From assembly GCA_018715465.1 (NCBI GenBank), contig DVLN01000134.1, positions 1 to 39,364 on the forward strand: 39,364 bases of DNA, in the 5' to 3' direction. The position numbers were made by a program, and so were the translations under genes. Every line of letters starts with the position of its first letter. Positions within the stretch are counted from its first letter, which is position 1. This document shows positions 32,075 through 39,364 of this stretch, piece by piece. Source of the stretch: Candidatus Faecivivens stercorigallinarum. Lineage in GTDB: Bacteria; Bacillota; Clostridia; Oscillospirales; Ruminococcaceae. Under the pieces are notes generated by a model that was not told the DNA's origin, searched no databases, and saw only the letters and a program-made list of their open reading frames with translations.

Positions 32075-32494
32075 CTAGCGGTCATTCCGCGCCTGGCAGC
32101 GCTTGATCTGCCCCAACAGCCCGAAGGCCGGGTAACATAGAAAATACCAGTAGATGGTATACAGCGGGCAGATCTGCCCGGCAAAATTTCCCCACTGGGC
32201 CGAGTAGTCCCACACCGCCAGCCCTAGCAGCCGGTTGACCACCAGCCCGACCGCCAGTTCCACCCCGGTGATGACCATTGCGCCCCGGATACACCGCAAA
32301 AATAGCCATTCCTGCTGGTATCTTCTGTCCAGCTGTTCCAGCAGCAGCAGGCAGACTCCGCCGGTCAGCAGCATGCTCCAGTGGGTCGCCCCCCGCCATA
32401 GTATTTCAATCCCGCCGTACCCCAGCCCGCCCAGGCTGAACACTGCTGCACAGTGGAGCGGGGTGGGGGAAAAACGACGCTGCTCGTTGTTCAT
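32075..32494 (-). CDS. Putative ABC-transporter-type membrane protein (PF06541-like)
   Basis: This 139-residue protein has three or four hydrophobic segments, and the EILWRGATHWSMLLTGGVC stretch is typical of the PF06541 (putative ABC-transporter type IV, CmpB) family of Firmicutes. The actual function of this family is not established. GAAAGGA lies 10 bases before the ATG. It is leftward and 213 bp upstream of pncB, which has its own promoter in the gap. Confidence 0.75.
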   Translation of the reverse strand: MNNEQRRFSPTPLHCAAVFSLGGLGYGGIEILWRGATHWSMLLTGGVCLLLLEQLDRRYQQEWLFLRCIRGAMVITGVELAVGLVVNRLLGLAVWDYSAQWGNFAGQICPLYTIYWYFLCYPAFGLLGQIKRCQARNDR

Positions 32495-32579
32495 AGATTG
32501 GGTTCCTTTCGAGAGTTGGTTTTTATTGACTATTCTTTGCAGTTTGTGTCCGGCTATTCATCCAAAATTTGAGCGACGA

Positions 32580-33330
32580 ATGGCAAATGTTGTTTGAGCG
32601 GTGAAGCAACGTTCGTTTTCTGAACTGTTGGAGCGTGGTTGAGTATTGGCATTATGTCGGCAGTGACACGCTGCACCGTTGTTGACTGTCCACCGGACAG
32701 TCAACAAGGTCAGGCGGGCAATTATCGTCAGCGGCGTGCCGCCCCACGTAGTCCCACCTGAGCAAATAAGCCGAAACTGCTGTCCTCGCTCGTTTATGGG
32801 AAAAGGCCGCATCGAACGGCCTTTTCCCATAGGGGACGCCCTTGCTATAGCGTCCAGCAAATCCCTTCGGGAATTGCACGCCCAATGCCTGCGGGCATTG
32901 GGCTACCCCTTGCTGAGCTTATTTTGGGGAAAGGATTTCGCTCTCTGCGGAGAGCGACCAGGGGCTCTGCCCGCTGGACCCCGCAATTTTTTGAAAAAAA
33001 TTGAGTAAAACTTTTATGTCATTACTTCCGTCAGAAAGAGCTTTTCGTTACCAACTACCTACCAGGCGCGTTGGCTCAGGCTGTTATTCGCACAATCGAG
33101 GCGGTCGGAACGCCGCCGACCATCGCGAACAAGGGAGCGCAGGCTCTGCGCCCTTTGAAAAGGCTTGACCTAAACTTTTTGTCATGACCGACGTTAAAAA
33201 GTGCAGAACATAACCCCGGCGCTCTGCGCGCCGGTCAAACTGCCGGGCAGAGATTGCGCACAATTTCTATCGTCCCGAGCGGAAAAAAACATGCGCTTGC
33301 TGGGCACGTAGGGCGGGGGACAACATTGGC
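32580..33330 (+). repeat. Intergenic stem-loop repeat, copy R3 with flanking tail modules
   Basis: This is the longest copy, filling most of the 986-bp gap before rpmE. Bases 32580-32672 match the tail module seen at the far end of R1. The 29-bp palindrome 32679-32707 has a different outer arm sequence from R1 and R2. The 37-base hairpin 32795-32831 is fully paired. It also holds an extra GCAAATCCC/GGGAATTGC hairpin, CCCAATGCC/GGCATTGGG (32881-32902), CGCTCTC/GAGAGCG (32939-32956), GCAATTTTTT/AAAAAATTG (from 32983), a GGTCGG/CCGACC stem, CGGCGCTCTGCGCGCCGG, and a second tail module to about 33330. No gene is seen. Confidence 0.9.
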
Positions 33331-33399
33331 AAACAGTGCAGGCACAAAAATGGGGAATTTTGTGCAATTGGCGGAATTTTGCGTTCTGTGAAAAAACGC

Positions 33400-33428
33400 T
33401 TGCTTTTTTGATGCGGGTGTGCTAAAAT
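33400..33428 (+). promoter_or_regulatory. Promoter of rpmE
   Basis: TTGCTT (33400-33405), 17 bp, TAAAAT (33423-33428), 52 bases before the start codon. A small ATACG/CGTAT hairpin lies in the leader. Confidence 0.8.
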
Positions 33429-33480
33429 ATACTGCTGTAAGAATATACGTATGAGCGTATTATTGAAAGAGGTGTAAAGC

Positions 33481-33684
33481 ATGAAAGAGGGTATTCATCC
33501 TGAATATAAGCCCGCTGTGATCAGATGCTCCTGCGGCGCTGTCTGGGAAACCCGTTCCACCAAGGAAAACATCAGCGTTGATGTCTGCTCCAAGTGCCAT
33601 CCGTACTATACCGGCAGACAGAAACTCGTTGACACCGGCGGACGCGTTGACAGATTCAAAAAGCGTTTCGGTCTGGATAAATAA
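33481..33684 (+). CDS. rpmE: 50S ribosomal protein L31, zinc-binding form
   Basis: This 67-residue L31 carries the zinc ligands of the C+ form: RCSCG and DVCSKCHP (C16, C18, C36, C39). The KPAVIRCSCG, HPYYTGRQKLVDTGGRVDRF pattern is typical. GAAAGAGGTG precedes the ATG. It has its own promoter and is followed by a terminator. Confidence 0.97.
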   Translation: MKEGIHPEYKPAVIRCSCGAVWETRSTKENISVDVCSKCHPYYTGRQKLVDTGGRVDRFKKRFGLDK

Positions 33685-33724
33685 TCCCGGACAGGTTTTC
33701 CTGTCTGTTACAGATGGAAATGGT

Positions 33725-33767
33725 GGCGGTATGCCGAAGTTTTGCTTCGCGTACCGCCTTTTATTTT
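33725..33767 (+). terminator. Terminator after rpmE
   Basis: GGCGGTA pairs with TACCGCC, with an inner CGAAG/CTTCG stem, followed by TTTTATTTT. Confidence 0.88.
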
Positions 33768-33783
33768 GCAAAGGAGGCGCCGT

Positions 33784-34410
33784 ATGCCGCAGGATTATAC
33801 CACCATCCGCGCTGTGGGCGAGGATGAGTTTGTCGAAAAAAAATCCCGCTTTATCGGTCTGGCCGCCCCGGTCAGCACCGTCGAGGATGCCAATGCTGTC
33901 ATCGAATCGGTCCGCAAAAAACACCCTGACGCCCGTCATAATGTCTTTGCCTATGTCCTGCTCGACGGGATGACCCGCCGATGCTCGGATGACGGCGAAC
34001 CCCAGGGCACCGGCGGCGTTCCTGTCCTTGACGTGATTCAGAAAGCGGGACTCGTCGGGGTCTGTGTCGTCGTGACCCGGTATTTTGGCGGCGTGCTGCT
34101 TGGGGCGAGCGGCCTTGCGCGCGCTTACGGACACGGCGCAAGGATTGCACTTGAAGCCGCGGGCAGAATGCAGATGACCAGTTGTCATGTTTTGGATATT
34201 ACCGTCCCATATCCCCTTTATGGCAAGGTCGGCTACCTGCTGCCGCAATATAACATTCAGACGCTGGACAGTACCTTCGGCGATACCGTCCGGCTCCAGC
34301 TGCTGATCCGTGCCGACCGGGCGCCTGGATTTGCCGACGCGCTGCGGGAACTGTCCGCCGGAACGGTCGTCCCGGAGCTGGTTGAAGAGCGGTTCTGCGA
34401 TATGGACTGA
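33784..34410 (+). CDS. yigZ: YigZ/IMPACT family protein
   Basis: This 208-residue UPF0029-family protein has the N-terminal KKSRFIGLAAPV, then HNVFAYVL, CSDDGEPQGTGG, VVVTRYFGGVLLG and GLARAYG signature, with the smaller DUF1949 domain at the C-terminus. The bacterial function is not firmly known; eukaryotic IMPACT affects translation control. ATG 33784 follows AAAGGAGG by 7 bases. It probably relies on readthrough from rpmE or an unseen promoter. Confidence 0.92.
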   Translation: MPQDYTTIRAVGEDEFVEKKSRFIGLAAPVSTVEDANAVIESVRKKHPDARHNVFAYVLLDGMTRRCSDDGEPQGTGGVPVLDVIQKAGLVGVCVVVTRYFGGVLLGASGLARAYGHGARIALEAAGRMQMTSCHVLDITVPYPLYGKVGYLLPQYNIQTLDSTFGDTVRLQLLIRADRAPGFADALRELSAGTVVPELVEERFCDMD

Positions 34411-34560
34411 TTGGAAAATAAATGTGGATAAAATGTAAATTTTATCTTTTACCGGCCCTTTTCATAAAAAAATTGCGGAAAAAAAGAGGGTTTTTCGCAT
34501 TTTAAGGGTATTCTTATATAGAGGTTTTTTCGGACTGCTGTTTTTCAGGAAGGGGGCTTG

Positions 34561-36309
34561 ATGGTGGCGATTCCGCAGAGTTTTCTCGATCAGCTTAAAA
34601 TGAGCTGTGACATTGAATCTGTTGTGTCGGGGTATGTTTCCCTCCGCCGCTCCGGCAGGACGAGCAAGGGGCTGTGTCCGTTTCATTCCGAAAAGACACC
34701 GTCCTTTTTTGTCTACCATGATACCGAGTCGTTTTACTGCTTCGGCTGTGGAGCAGGTGGGGATGTGATCTCGTTTATCATGCGGATTGAGAATATCGGT
34801 TATCTGGATGCGCTCCGGTTTCTGGCCGAGCGGGCCGGTATCCCGTTCCCGGAAGAGGCAAGGGAGGACCCGTCGCTTAAAATCAAGCCGCTGATCTATG
34901 AGATAAACCGCGCTGCCGCCCACTTCTACCATGACCGGCTCAAATCGGAGGACGGCGCCCCCGGAAGAGAATATCTGATGGGAGAACGCAGGCTCTCGAC
35001 CAAAACTGTCACCCGTTACGGACTGGGATATGCGCCGCCCGGATGGGACAACCTGCGCAATTATCTGCGCGGGAAAGGCTATTCGGACGAGGATATGCTC
35101 CAGGCGGCGGTCGTGGTGCGGGGAAAGGACGGGAAGTCGGTCTACGACACCTTCCGCAACCGGGTGATCTTCCCGATTGTCGATATCCGAAAAAATGTGA
35201 TCGGCTTCGGCGGGCGGGTGCTGGACGACAGCAAACCCAAATATCTGAACTCTCCCGATACCCCCGTTTTTAAAAAGAGCCGCAACCTCTTTTCCCTCAA
35301 CTTCGCAAAAAATGTCCATGACGGCAGGCTGATTCTCGCCGAAGGGTATATGGACGTGATCGCGATGAATCAGGCGGGGTTTGACAATGTCGTCGCGACG
35401 CTGGGCACCTCGCTGACTTCCGAACAGGCCCGGCTGATGAGCAATTATGCCCAGGAGATTGTCATTGCCTACGATTCCGACGGCCCCGGACGTACTGCGA
35501 CCGACCGTGCGGTCGGACTGCTGGAGGAGGCGGGACTGAAGACGCGGATACTGGACATGAAGGGGGCCAAGGACCCCGATGAGTTTATCCGCAAATTCGG
35601 TGCTGAGCGGTTTAAAATGCTGATCGACGGTGCGCGAAGCGTCACAGAATATCAGATGGGCGTCATCCGTGCCAAATATGACCTTGGTTCGACCGAACAG
35701 CGGGGTGCTTATCTTCAGGAGGCCGCCGGTTATCTGGCGACTGTCCCGAGCGGGATGGAGCGGGAGCTGTATATCGCCAGGCTGGCCGAGGAAGCGGAAA
35801 TTCCCCGCGACGCCATCCGGGAAAGTGTCAACCGTGCGCTGCGCCGCAATCTTCGCAGGGCACGCAAAAAAGAGGAAGACGGCTTTGAATCGGGCAGGAA
35901 CTTTGTCCGCGCCGGACGTCAGGCAGATGAATCGGCGGAGGATGGGTTGCTCGCTTGCCTGTACCATCATCCCGACTGGAGCGGCAATATGATCGCCCGT
36001 CTGCCGGATCATGCCTTTTCCGAACAGGCAGAAGCGATTTATCAGGCGCTTCTCTCCGCTCAGCGGGAGGGCGATGGGTCGCTCGCATCGCTGCGGGAGC
36101 GAATCAATGATGAACAGATGTCGCGGATGGCGGGAATTCTCGCCCGGGTGTCCAATGGACAGCTGAGTATCACCCCGGAGGCACTGGAAGATTATTTCCG
36201 CCGGCTGCAGGGAGGCAGGCTGGAAAAGGAAATCCGTGACAGCGGCAGTCTGTCGGTTGAGGAGGCAAGCGCCCTCGCGGAAAGGATACGCCAGCGCAAA
36301 AAAGGATGA
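34561..36309 (+). CDS. dnaG: DNA primase
   Basis: DnaG makes RNA primers at the replication fork with the DnaB helicase. The 582 residues include the N-terminal zinc finger CPFH...CFGC (C39, H42, C60, C63), the catalytic core (NRVIFPI, IGFGGRVLDD, KYLNSPDTPVFKK), TOPRIM motifs AEGYMDVI near 260 and AYDSDGPGR near 304, and a C-terminal helical domain for helicase contact. AGGAAGGGGG precedes ATG 34561. It is followed by rpoD after 248 bp, the common dnaG-rpoD order. Confidence 0.96.
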   Translation: MVAIPQSFLDQLKMSCDIESVVSGYVSLRRSGRTSKGLCPFHSEKTPSFFVYHDTESFYCFGCGAGGDVISFIMRIENIGYLDALRFLAERAGIPFPEEAREDPSLKIKPLIYEINRAAAHFYHDRLKSEDGAPGREYLMGERRLSTKTVTRYGLGYAPPGWDNLRNYLRGKGYSDEDMLQAAVVVRGKDGKSVYDTFRNRVIFPIVDIRKNVIGFGGRVLDDSKPKYLNSPDTPVFKKSRNLFSLNFAKNVHDGRLILAEGYMDVIAMNQAGFDNVVATLGTSLTSEQARLMSNYAQEIVIAYDSDGPGRTATDRAVGLLEEAGLKTRILDMKGAKDPDEFIRKFGAERFKMLIDGARSVTEYQMGVIRAKYDLGSTEQRGAYLQEAAGYLATVPSGMERELYIARLAEEAEIPRDAIRESVNRALRRNLRRARKKEEDGFESGRNFVRAGRQADESAEDGLLACLYHHPDWSGNMIARLPDHAFSEQAEAIYQALLSAQREGDGSLASLRERINDEQMSRMAGILARVSNGQLSITPEALEDYFRRLQGGRLEKEIRDSGSLSVEEASALAERIRQRKKG

Positions 36310-36557
36310 CCGGCTGGTCTGTACATCATTTATTTTCCCGGATAAAAACGGAGAGACAAAACGAATATATAAATAGAAAACCATGGGGAGCGGGACGGCA
36401 GACAGAAAATCTGCTGCTGTCTGCAAACTGCCTGTTCTGTGCAAACGGTATGGGCGTCCCTTTGATTGAATAGATAATAGAGGGAGAGACGGATGACGTA
36501 GGAAACTGCCGTTGTCCGCGAAGTAATCCCTTAATAGAACCCAAAGGAGAGAGCAAG
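36310..36557 (+). other. dnaG-rpoD intergenic region
   Basis: These 248 bp contain a GCAGACAG/CTGTCTGC inverted repeat (about 36398-36424) and the AAAGGAG site of rpoD. I saw no clear consensus promoter or terminator, so rpoD may be read partly from dnaG. Confidence 0.5.
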
Positions 36558-37652
36558 ATGGCTGACAAAAAATCTGCTGTAACCGAACTGATGGAGCAGG
36601 GAAAACTCAAGGGCAAACTGACTGCCAAGGAAATCACCGACGCTCTGGAAGAGATGGACTTTGACCCGGAACAGCTGGACAAGTTTTATGATTCCCTTGA
36701 AAGCAGCAACATTGAAATCCTTGATGACCTGAGCATCGACGAAGACTTTGATATCGGGCTGGAGGATGCCGCGGCCATCGAGGCAGATACCGTTTATACC
36801 GGCGATGGCATCAATATCGACGACCCTGTCAAGGTATACCTCAAAGAAATCGGCCGTGTCCCGCTGCTGAGTGCTGATGAGGAAAACGAACTCGCCGAGA
36901 AGATGGCAAGCGATGACCCCAAGGTCGCCGCTGAGGCCAGAAAACGGCTGAGTGAAGCCAACCTCCGTCTGGTCGTTTCGATCGCAAAACGGTATGTCGG
37001 GCGCGGGATGCAGTTTTTGGATCTGATTCAGGAGGGCAACCTCGGCCTGATCAAAGCGGTCGAAAAGTTTGACCACACCAAGGGCTTTAAGTTCTCGACC
37101 TACGCAACCTGGTGGATTCGCCAGGCTATTACCCGTGCAATCGCTGACCAGGCGCGCACCATCCGTATCCCTGTCCATATGGTCGAGACCATCAACCGCG
37201 TCAAGAAGGTATCCAGCCAGCTGCTGCATGCCAACGGCCACGAGCCCAGCGCGGAAGAGATCGCCGACGAACTGGACATGCCGGTCGACAAGGTCCGCGA
37301 GATTCTGCGGGTCTCCCAGGAGCCTGTTTCGCTGGAAACGCCAATCGGCGAAGAGGAAGACAGCCATCTCGGCGACTTTATCCCGGATGACGACGCACCC
37401 TCTCCGGTCGATGCCGCCAGCCATACTCTGCTCAAGGAACAGCTCGGTGCTGTCCTAAAAACGCTGACGCCCCGTGAAGCGAAGGTCCTTTCGCTCCGCT
37501 TCGGGCTGGAAGACGGCAAGAGCCGTACCCTTGAAGAGGTCGGCAAGGAGTTCAACGTCACCCGTGAACGTATCCGCCAGATCGAAGCCAAGGCGCTGCG
37601 CAAGCTCCGCCACCCCAGCAGAAGCAAAAAGCTGAAAGATTTCCTCGACTGA
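36558..37652 (+). CDS. rpoD: Primary sigma factor RpoD (SigA)
   Basis: This 364-residue housekeeping sigma factor has an acidic region 1.1, region 1.2 (DPVKVYLKEIGRVPLLS), region 2 with the -10 recognition helix (FSTYATWWIRQAITRAIADQ), region 3, and region 4 ending in VTRERIRQIEAKALRKLRHP, the -35-binding helix-turn-helix. It lacks the long spacer of proteobacterial sigma-70, as is usual for Firmicutes. The many TTGACA-17-TATAAT promoters in the window fit its specificity. AAAGGAG lies before the ATG. Confidence 0.97.
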   Translation: MADKKSAVTELMEQGKLKGKLTAKEITDALEEMDFDPEQLDKFYDSLESSNIEILDDLSIDEDFDIGLEDAAAIEADTVYTGDGINIDDPVKVYLKEIGRVPLLSADEENELAEKMASDDPKVAAEARKRLSEANLRLVVSIAKRYVGRGMQFLDLIQEGNLGLIKAVEKFDHTKGFKFSTYATWWIRQAITRAIADQARTIRIPVHMVETINRVKKVSSQLLHANGHEPSAEEIADELDMPVDKVREILRVSQEPVSLETPIGEEEDSHLGDFIPDDDAPSPVDAASHTLLKEQLGAVLKTLTPREAKVLSLRFGLEDGKSRTLEEVGKEFNVTRERIRQIEAKALRKLRHPSRSKKLKDFLD

Positions 37653-37666
37653 TCATCCTGTAAGTG

Positions 37667-37713
37667 AAACCCCCGCTGTTTTCCGGCTGGCAACCGGAGA
37701 GCAGCGGGGGTTT
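37667..37713 (+). terminator. Terminator after rpoD
   Basis: AAACCCCCGCTG pairs with CAGCGGGGGTTT, with an inner CCGG/CCGG stem; the basal A and T runs make it usable in both directions. Confidence 0.9.
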
Positions 37714-37761
37714 GAATTTATCATATAAAAAATAGGGCACAGCCGAAAGGCCGCGCCCCGC

Positions 37762-37784
37762 AAAAACGGAAAACCGTTTTTTCC
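37762..37784 (-). terminator. Terminator of the esterase gene
   Basis: AAAAACGG/CCGTTTTT with an AAAA loop lies 13 bases after the leftward stop codon, giving a T-run in the minus-strand transcript. Confidence 0.75.
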
Positions 37785-37796
37785 TTGGCTAAACTG

Positions 37797-39011
37797 TTAT
37801 TTGTGCTGTGCGGCGAGCCATTCAAAGATGGTGGTGGGCTTGCCGTTGAGCAGGACAGGCGAACCGTCAAAGTCCAGCTTGCAGTCGTTGTTCAGCGTAT
37901 AAATCCAGCTGGCATGGCCCATGTATTCAAACGGTGTGCCGTCGGGCTTTTTAAACCGTCCGGTCTGGTCGAGGACCCGCTCATAGTAGGAGAAGTGGAC
38001 GTTCTCAGCGCCCGCCGCCATCAGCCGTTTATAGGTGGGGACAGCCGTTTCATCCGGCGGAACAACCGTATCGACCTTTGCATGGGTAAACCAGATCGGG
38101 ATATGTTTGATGTTTTCGATATCCCGGTCGGAGATCGTCTCATCGTACAGTGCTTCACAGATGGGGTATGCGCCTGCAAAATAATCGGGATAGTCAATGA
38201 TCATCCGCATCGTCATAAATCCGCCGTTGGAGCAGCCGCCAATATAAATCCGGCTGCGGTCAATTTCCGGGTGGGCCGCGACAAATTCCTCAATCGTTGC
38301 CATCAGAGCGGTCACATATTTGGACTTGCCGGTACGGGTATACTGGCCGGAGCCGTTGTCCATCCACATTGTCTCGCACTGGGGTGCCAGCACCCATGCG
38401 CCGCCGAACAGCGACTGGATCTCTTCAAACGCAAGGTTGATGACCTTATTGCCGAGAATTGCGACGTAGGGGTCCCAGCCGCCTTCGCCTGCACCATGCA
38501 GCCAGATGATCAGCGGGGGGTTGGCGTTGTCCAGCTGAGGTTTGACCCAGGCCATGTTCAGCCCTGCGGCCGATACACCGGTTTCAACCAGCTCTTTGCC
38601 TTCCAGAATCAGCTCGCCGCGGTTGGCGATGACCTTGCCCTGATATTCAATGGTGCAGCGCCAGTCAGAAAGGGTGGTGAAGCCTTTTTTCTGATAGGCA
38701 AGGGAAGAGTATGGCTTGGTGGGGCCGTAGTCGGGCTCCAGCAGCGCATACTCGCCTTCCGCAGCCGGGTTGCCGTCTGCATCGCAGGGGCAGGCCGTCA
38801 GGATTTCCAGCGGGCCGACTGCCGGGACGATGGTTTTGGAGAAAAAGGACTTGGGGGTCATTGCGACCAGACCGGTCTGCTGATCAATCTTATAGACATG
38901 GACCTTGAAATCCTCTGCCGAAAGATCGCGGACGGTTTTTCCCATATCCACAATAATTTTGGTTACATGTCCGCCCCAGTCGAGGACGGGCGCAAATGCC
39001 TGATAGCTCAT
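37797..39011 (-). CDS. Alpha/beta-hydrolase esterase with Ig-like N-terminal domain (EstA type)
   Basis: This 404-residue protein has no signal peptide. Residues 1-130 resemble the Ig-like N-terminal domain of EstA-type esterases (KIIVDMGKTVRDLSAEDFKV). The hydrolase part has LHGAGEGG (oxyanion loop, 171-178), nucleophile GCSNGG with Ser261, and likely partners Asp314 (KVDTVVPPD) and His366 (YMGHASW). It probably cleaves esters on plant polysaccharide or small molecules in the cytoplasm; the substrate is unknown. ATG 39011 follows AGGAGG by 9 bases, preferred over an upstream ATG. It is monocistronic. Confidence 0.88.
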   Translation of the reverse strand: MSYQAFAPVLDWGGHVTKIIVDMGKTVRDLSAEDFKVHVYKIDQQTGLVAMTPKSFFSKTIVPAVGPLEILTACPCDADGNPAAEGEYALLEPDYGPTKPYSSLAYQKKGFTTLSDWRCTIEYQGKVIANRGELILEGKELVETGVSAAGLNMAWVKPQLDNANPPLIIWLHGAGEGGWDPYVAILGNKVINLAFEEIQSLFGGAWVLAPQCETMWMDNGSGQYTRTGKSKYVTALMATIEEFVAAHPEIDRSRIYIGGCSNGGFMTMRMIIDYPDYFAGAYPICEALYDETISDRDIENIKHIPIWFTHAKVDTVVPPDETAVPTYKRLMAAGAENVHFSYYERVLDQTGRFKKPDGTPFEYMGHASWIYTLNNDCKLDFDGSPVLLNGKPTTIFEWLAAQHK

Positions 39012-39045
39012 ATTATGGTACCTCCTGACAAAACCTATTTTTTTC

Positions 39046-39074
39046 AGTATAGCATGATTTGTCATTTTGTGCAA
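39046..39074 (-). promoter_or_regulatory. Promoter of the esterase gene
   Basis: Minus-strand TTGCAC (39074-39069), 17 bp, TATACT (39051-39046), 35 bases before the start codon. Confidence 0.75.
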
Positions 39075-39138
39075 TAATTGACAGAACTTCACGCAAGATA
39101 TTGAAAAAATTTCGCAGAATAGTACACGGCTTTTTTAT

Positions 39139-39232
39139 AAAAATAAAACAGGCCCTGCCGCAATGGATACGGCAGAGCCAAACAAGGACAGGAACAGTCC
39201 AGGCTAAACCTGGTCTGGAATACCTGTCCTTT
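39139..39232 (-). terminator. Pair of strong hairpins at the right edge
   Basis: GGC-CTGCCG/CGGCAG-GCC (39151-39179) on the minus strand is followed by a T-rich TTTTATTTTTAT exit, as expected for the terminator of a leftward gene beyond the window. Next to it AAGGACAGG/CCTGTCCTT (39185-39233) encloses CCAGG/CCTGG. No gene is supported from 39075 to the end. Confidence 0.65.
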
Positions 39233-39364
39233 GAGAAGGGAGAGAGAGAAAGATGGACTGCGGTCTTGATTCCGCACTCTGATATTATCACACCAACCCT
39301 GCGAAAAAGCACACATTATGGGACAGCTTAGTCGACAATCAGAAAAATTTCAATATTATGCGCG

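Noticed and set aside
32580..33330. Insertion sequence or transposon
   Set aside because: No transposase frame and no clear terminal inverted repeats at both ends; only one end has the palindrome. A non-autonomous element mobilised in trans remains possible.
34462..36444. 660-codon frame opposite dnaG
   Set aside because: Antisense to a certain primase gene and running past both of its ends without a start signal; no known domain.
37785..39077. 430-codon frame opposite the esterase gene
   Set aside because: The leftward esterase has catalytic motifs, ribosome site and promoter; this frame has none.
39253..39282. Nine-codon leader-peptide-like frame after GGGAGAG near the right edge
   Set aside because: No downstream gene is visible in the window and the composition shows no regulatory codon run.

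Overview
The window reads as chromosomal DNA of an anaerobic, endospore-forming, fairly GC-rich Clostridia lineage, most likely Oscillospiraceae/Ruminococcaceae. The reasons are Firmicutes-type ribosome binding sites (AAAGGAG/GGAGG), the sporulation genes yabP, yabQ and two SpoVB-type flippases, the HemZ-type radical SAM enzyme, a bifunctional Rel protein with an RXKD loop, a DUF3502 lipoprotein, and many sigma-A promoters with exact 17-bp spacers. The family-level assignment is inference from gene content and style. No rRNA, tRNA, CRISPR array, phage or insertion sequence was seen.

Layout. 1-1.5 kb: the end of an oligopeptide-transporter operon, with an unusual coiled-coil ATPase and a small membrane protein. 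1.6-4.4 kb: two leftward genes, a sugar-binding-type lipoprotein and a PhnP-like metallo-hydrolase. 4.5-7.3 kb: DAHP synthase with tandem promoters, then a conserved-type hypothetical protein that carries a GIIGGADGPTAI motif. 7.6-9.1 kb: a leftward spoVB-like flippase. 9.6-18.1 kb: recJ, relA, dtd, MBL hydrolase, hemZ and nucleoside kinase, a housekeeping cluster without apt. 18.3-24.9 kb: a zinc-ribbon protein, then the yab cluster (yabM/spoVB-like, mazG, hup, rqcP, yabP, yabQ, divIC, S1 protein). 25-32.5 kb, all leftward: a DUF134-NifX fusion, a 1,415-residue GGDEF/EAL signalling protein, pncB, and a PF06541-type membrane protein. 33.5-37.7 kb: rpmE, yigZ, dnaG and rpoD. 37.8-39 kb: a leftward secondary-metabolite-type esterase.

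The most unusual structure is not a gene. Several large gaps (about 7.3-7.5, 9.3-9.56, 13.9-14.4, 22.6-23.17 and 32.58-33.33 kb) hold copies of one modular, non-coding repeat family made of consecutive stem-loops. Stem sequences differ between copies but stay paired, through compensatory changes on both arms, while intervening sequence is nearly constant. This suggests selection on, or a generating mechanism that depends on, the folded form. Two full copies interrupt what are otherwise conserved operons (relA/dtd and rqcP/yabP). The family also contains an 89-bp tandem repeat just upstream of recJ.

How the genes work together: recJ, dtd, mazG, rqcP, rpmE, dnaG, rpoD, hup and relA are replication, translation-quality, nucleotide-pool and stress functions. 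yabP, yabQ and the flippases belong to sporulation and envelope building. The left-facing 25-32 kb block is metal/redox, c-di-GMP and NAD metabolism, each unit with its own promoter and terminator.
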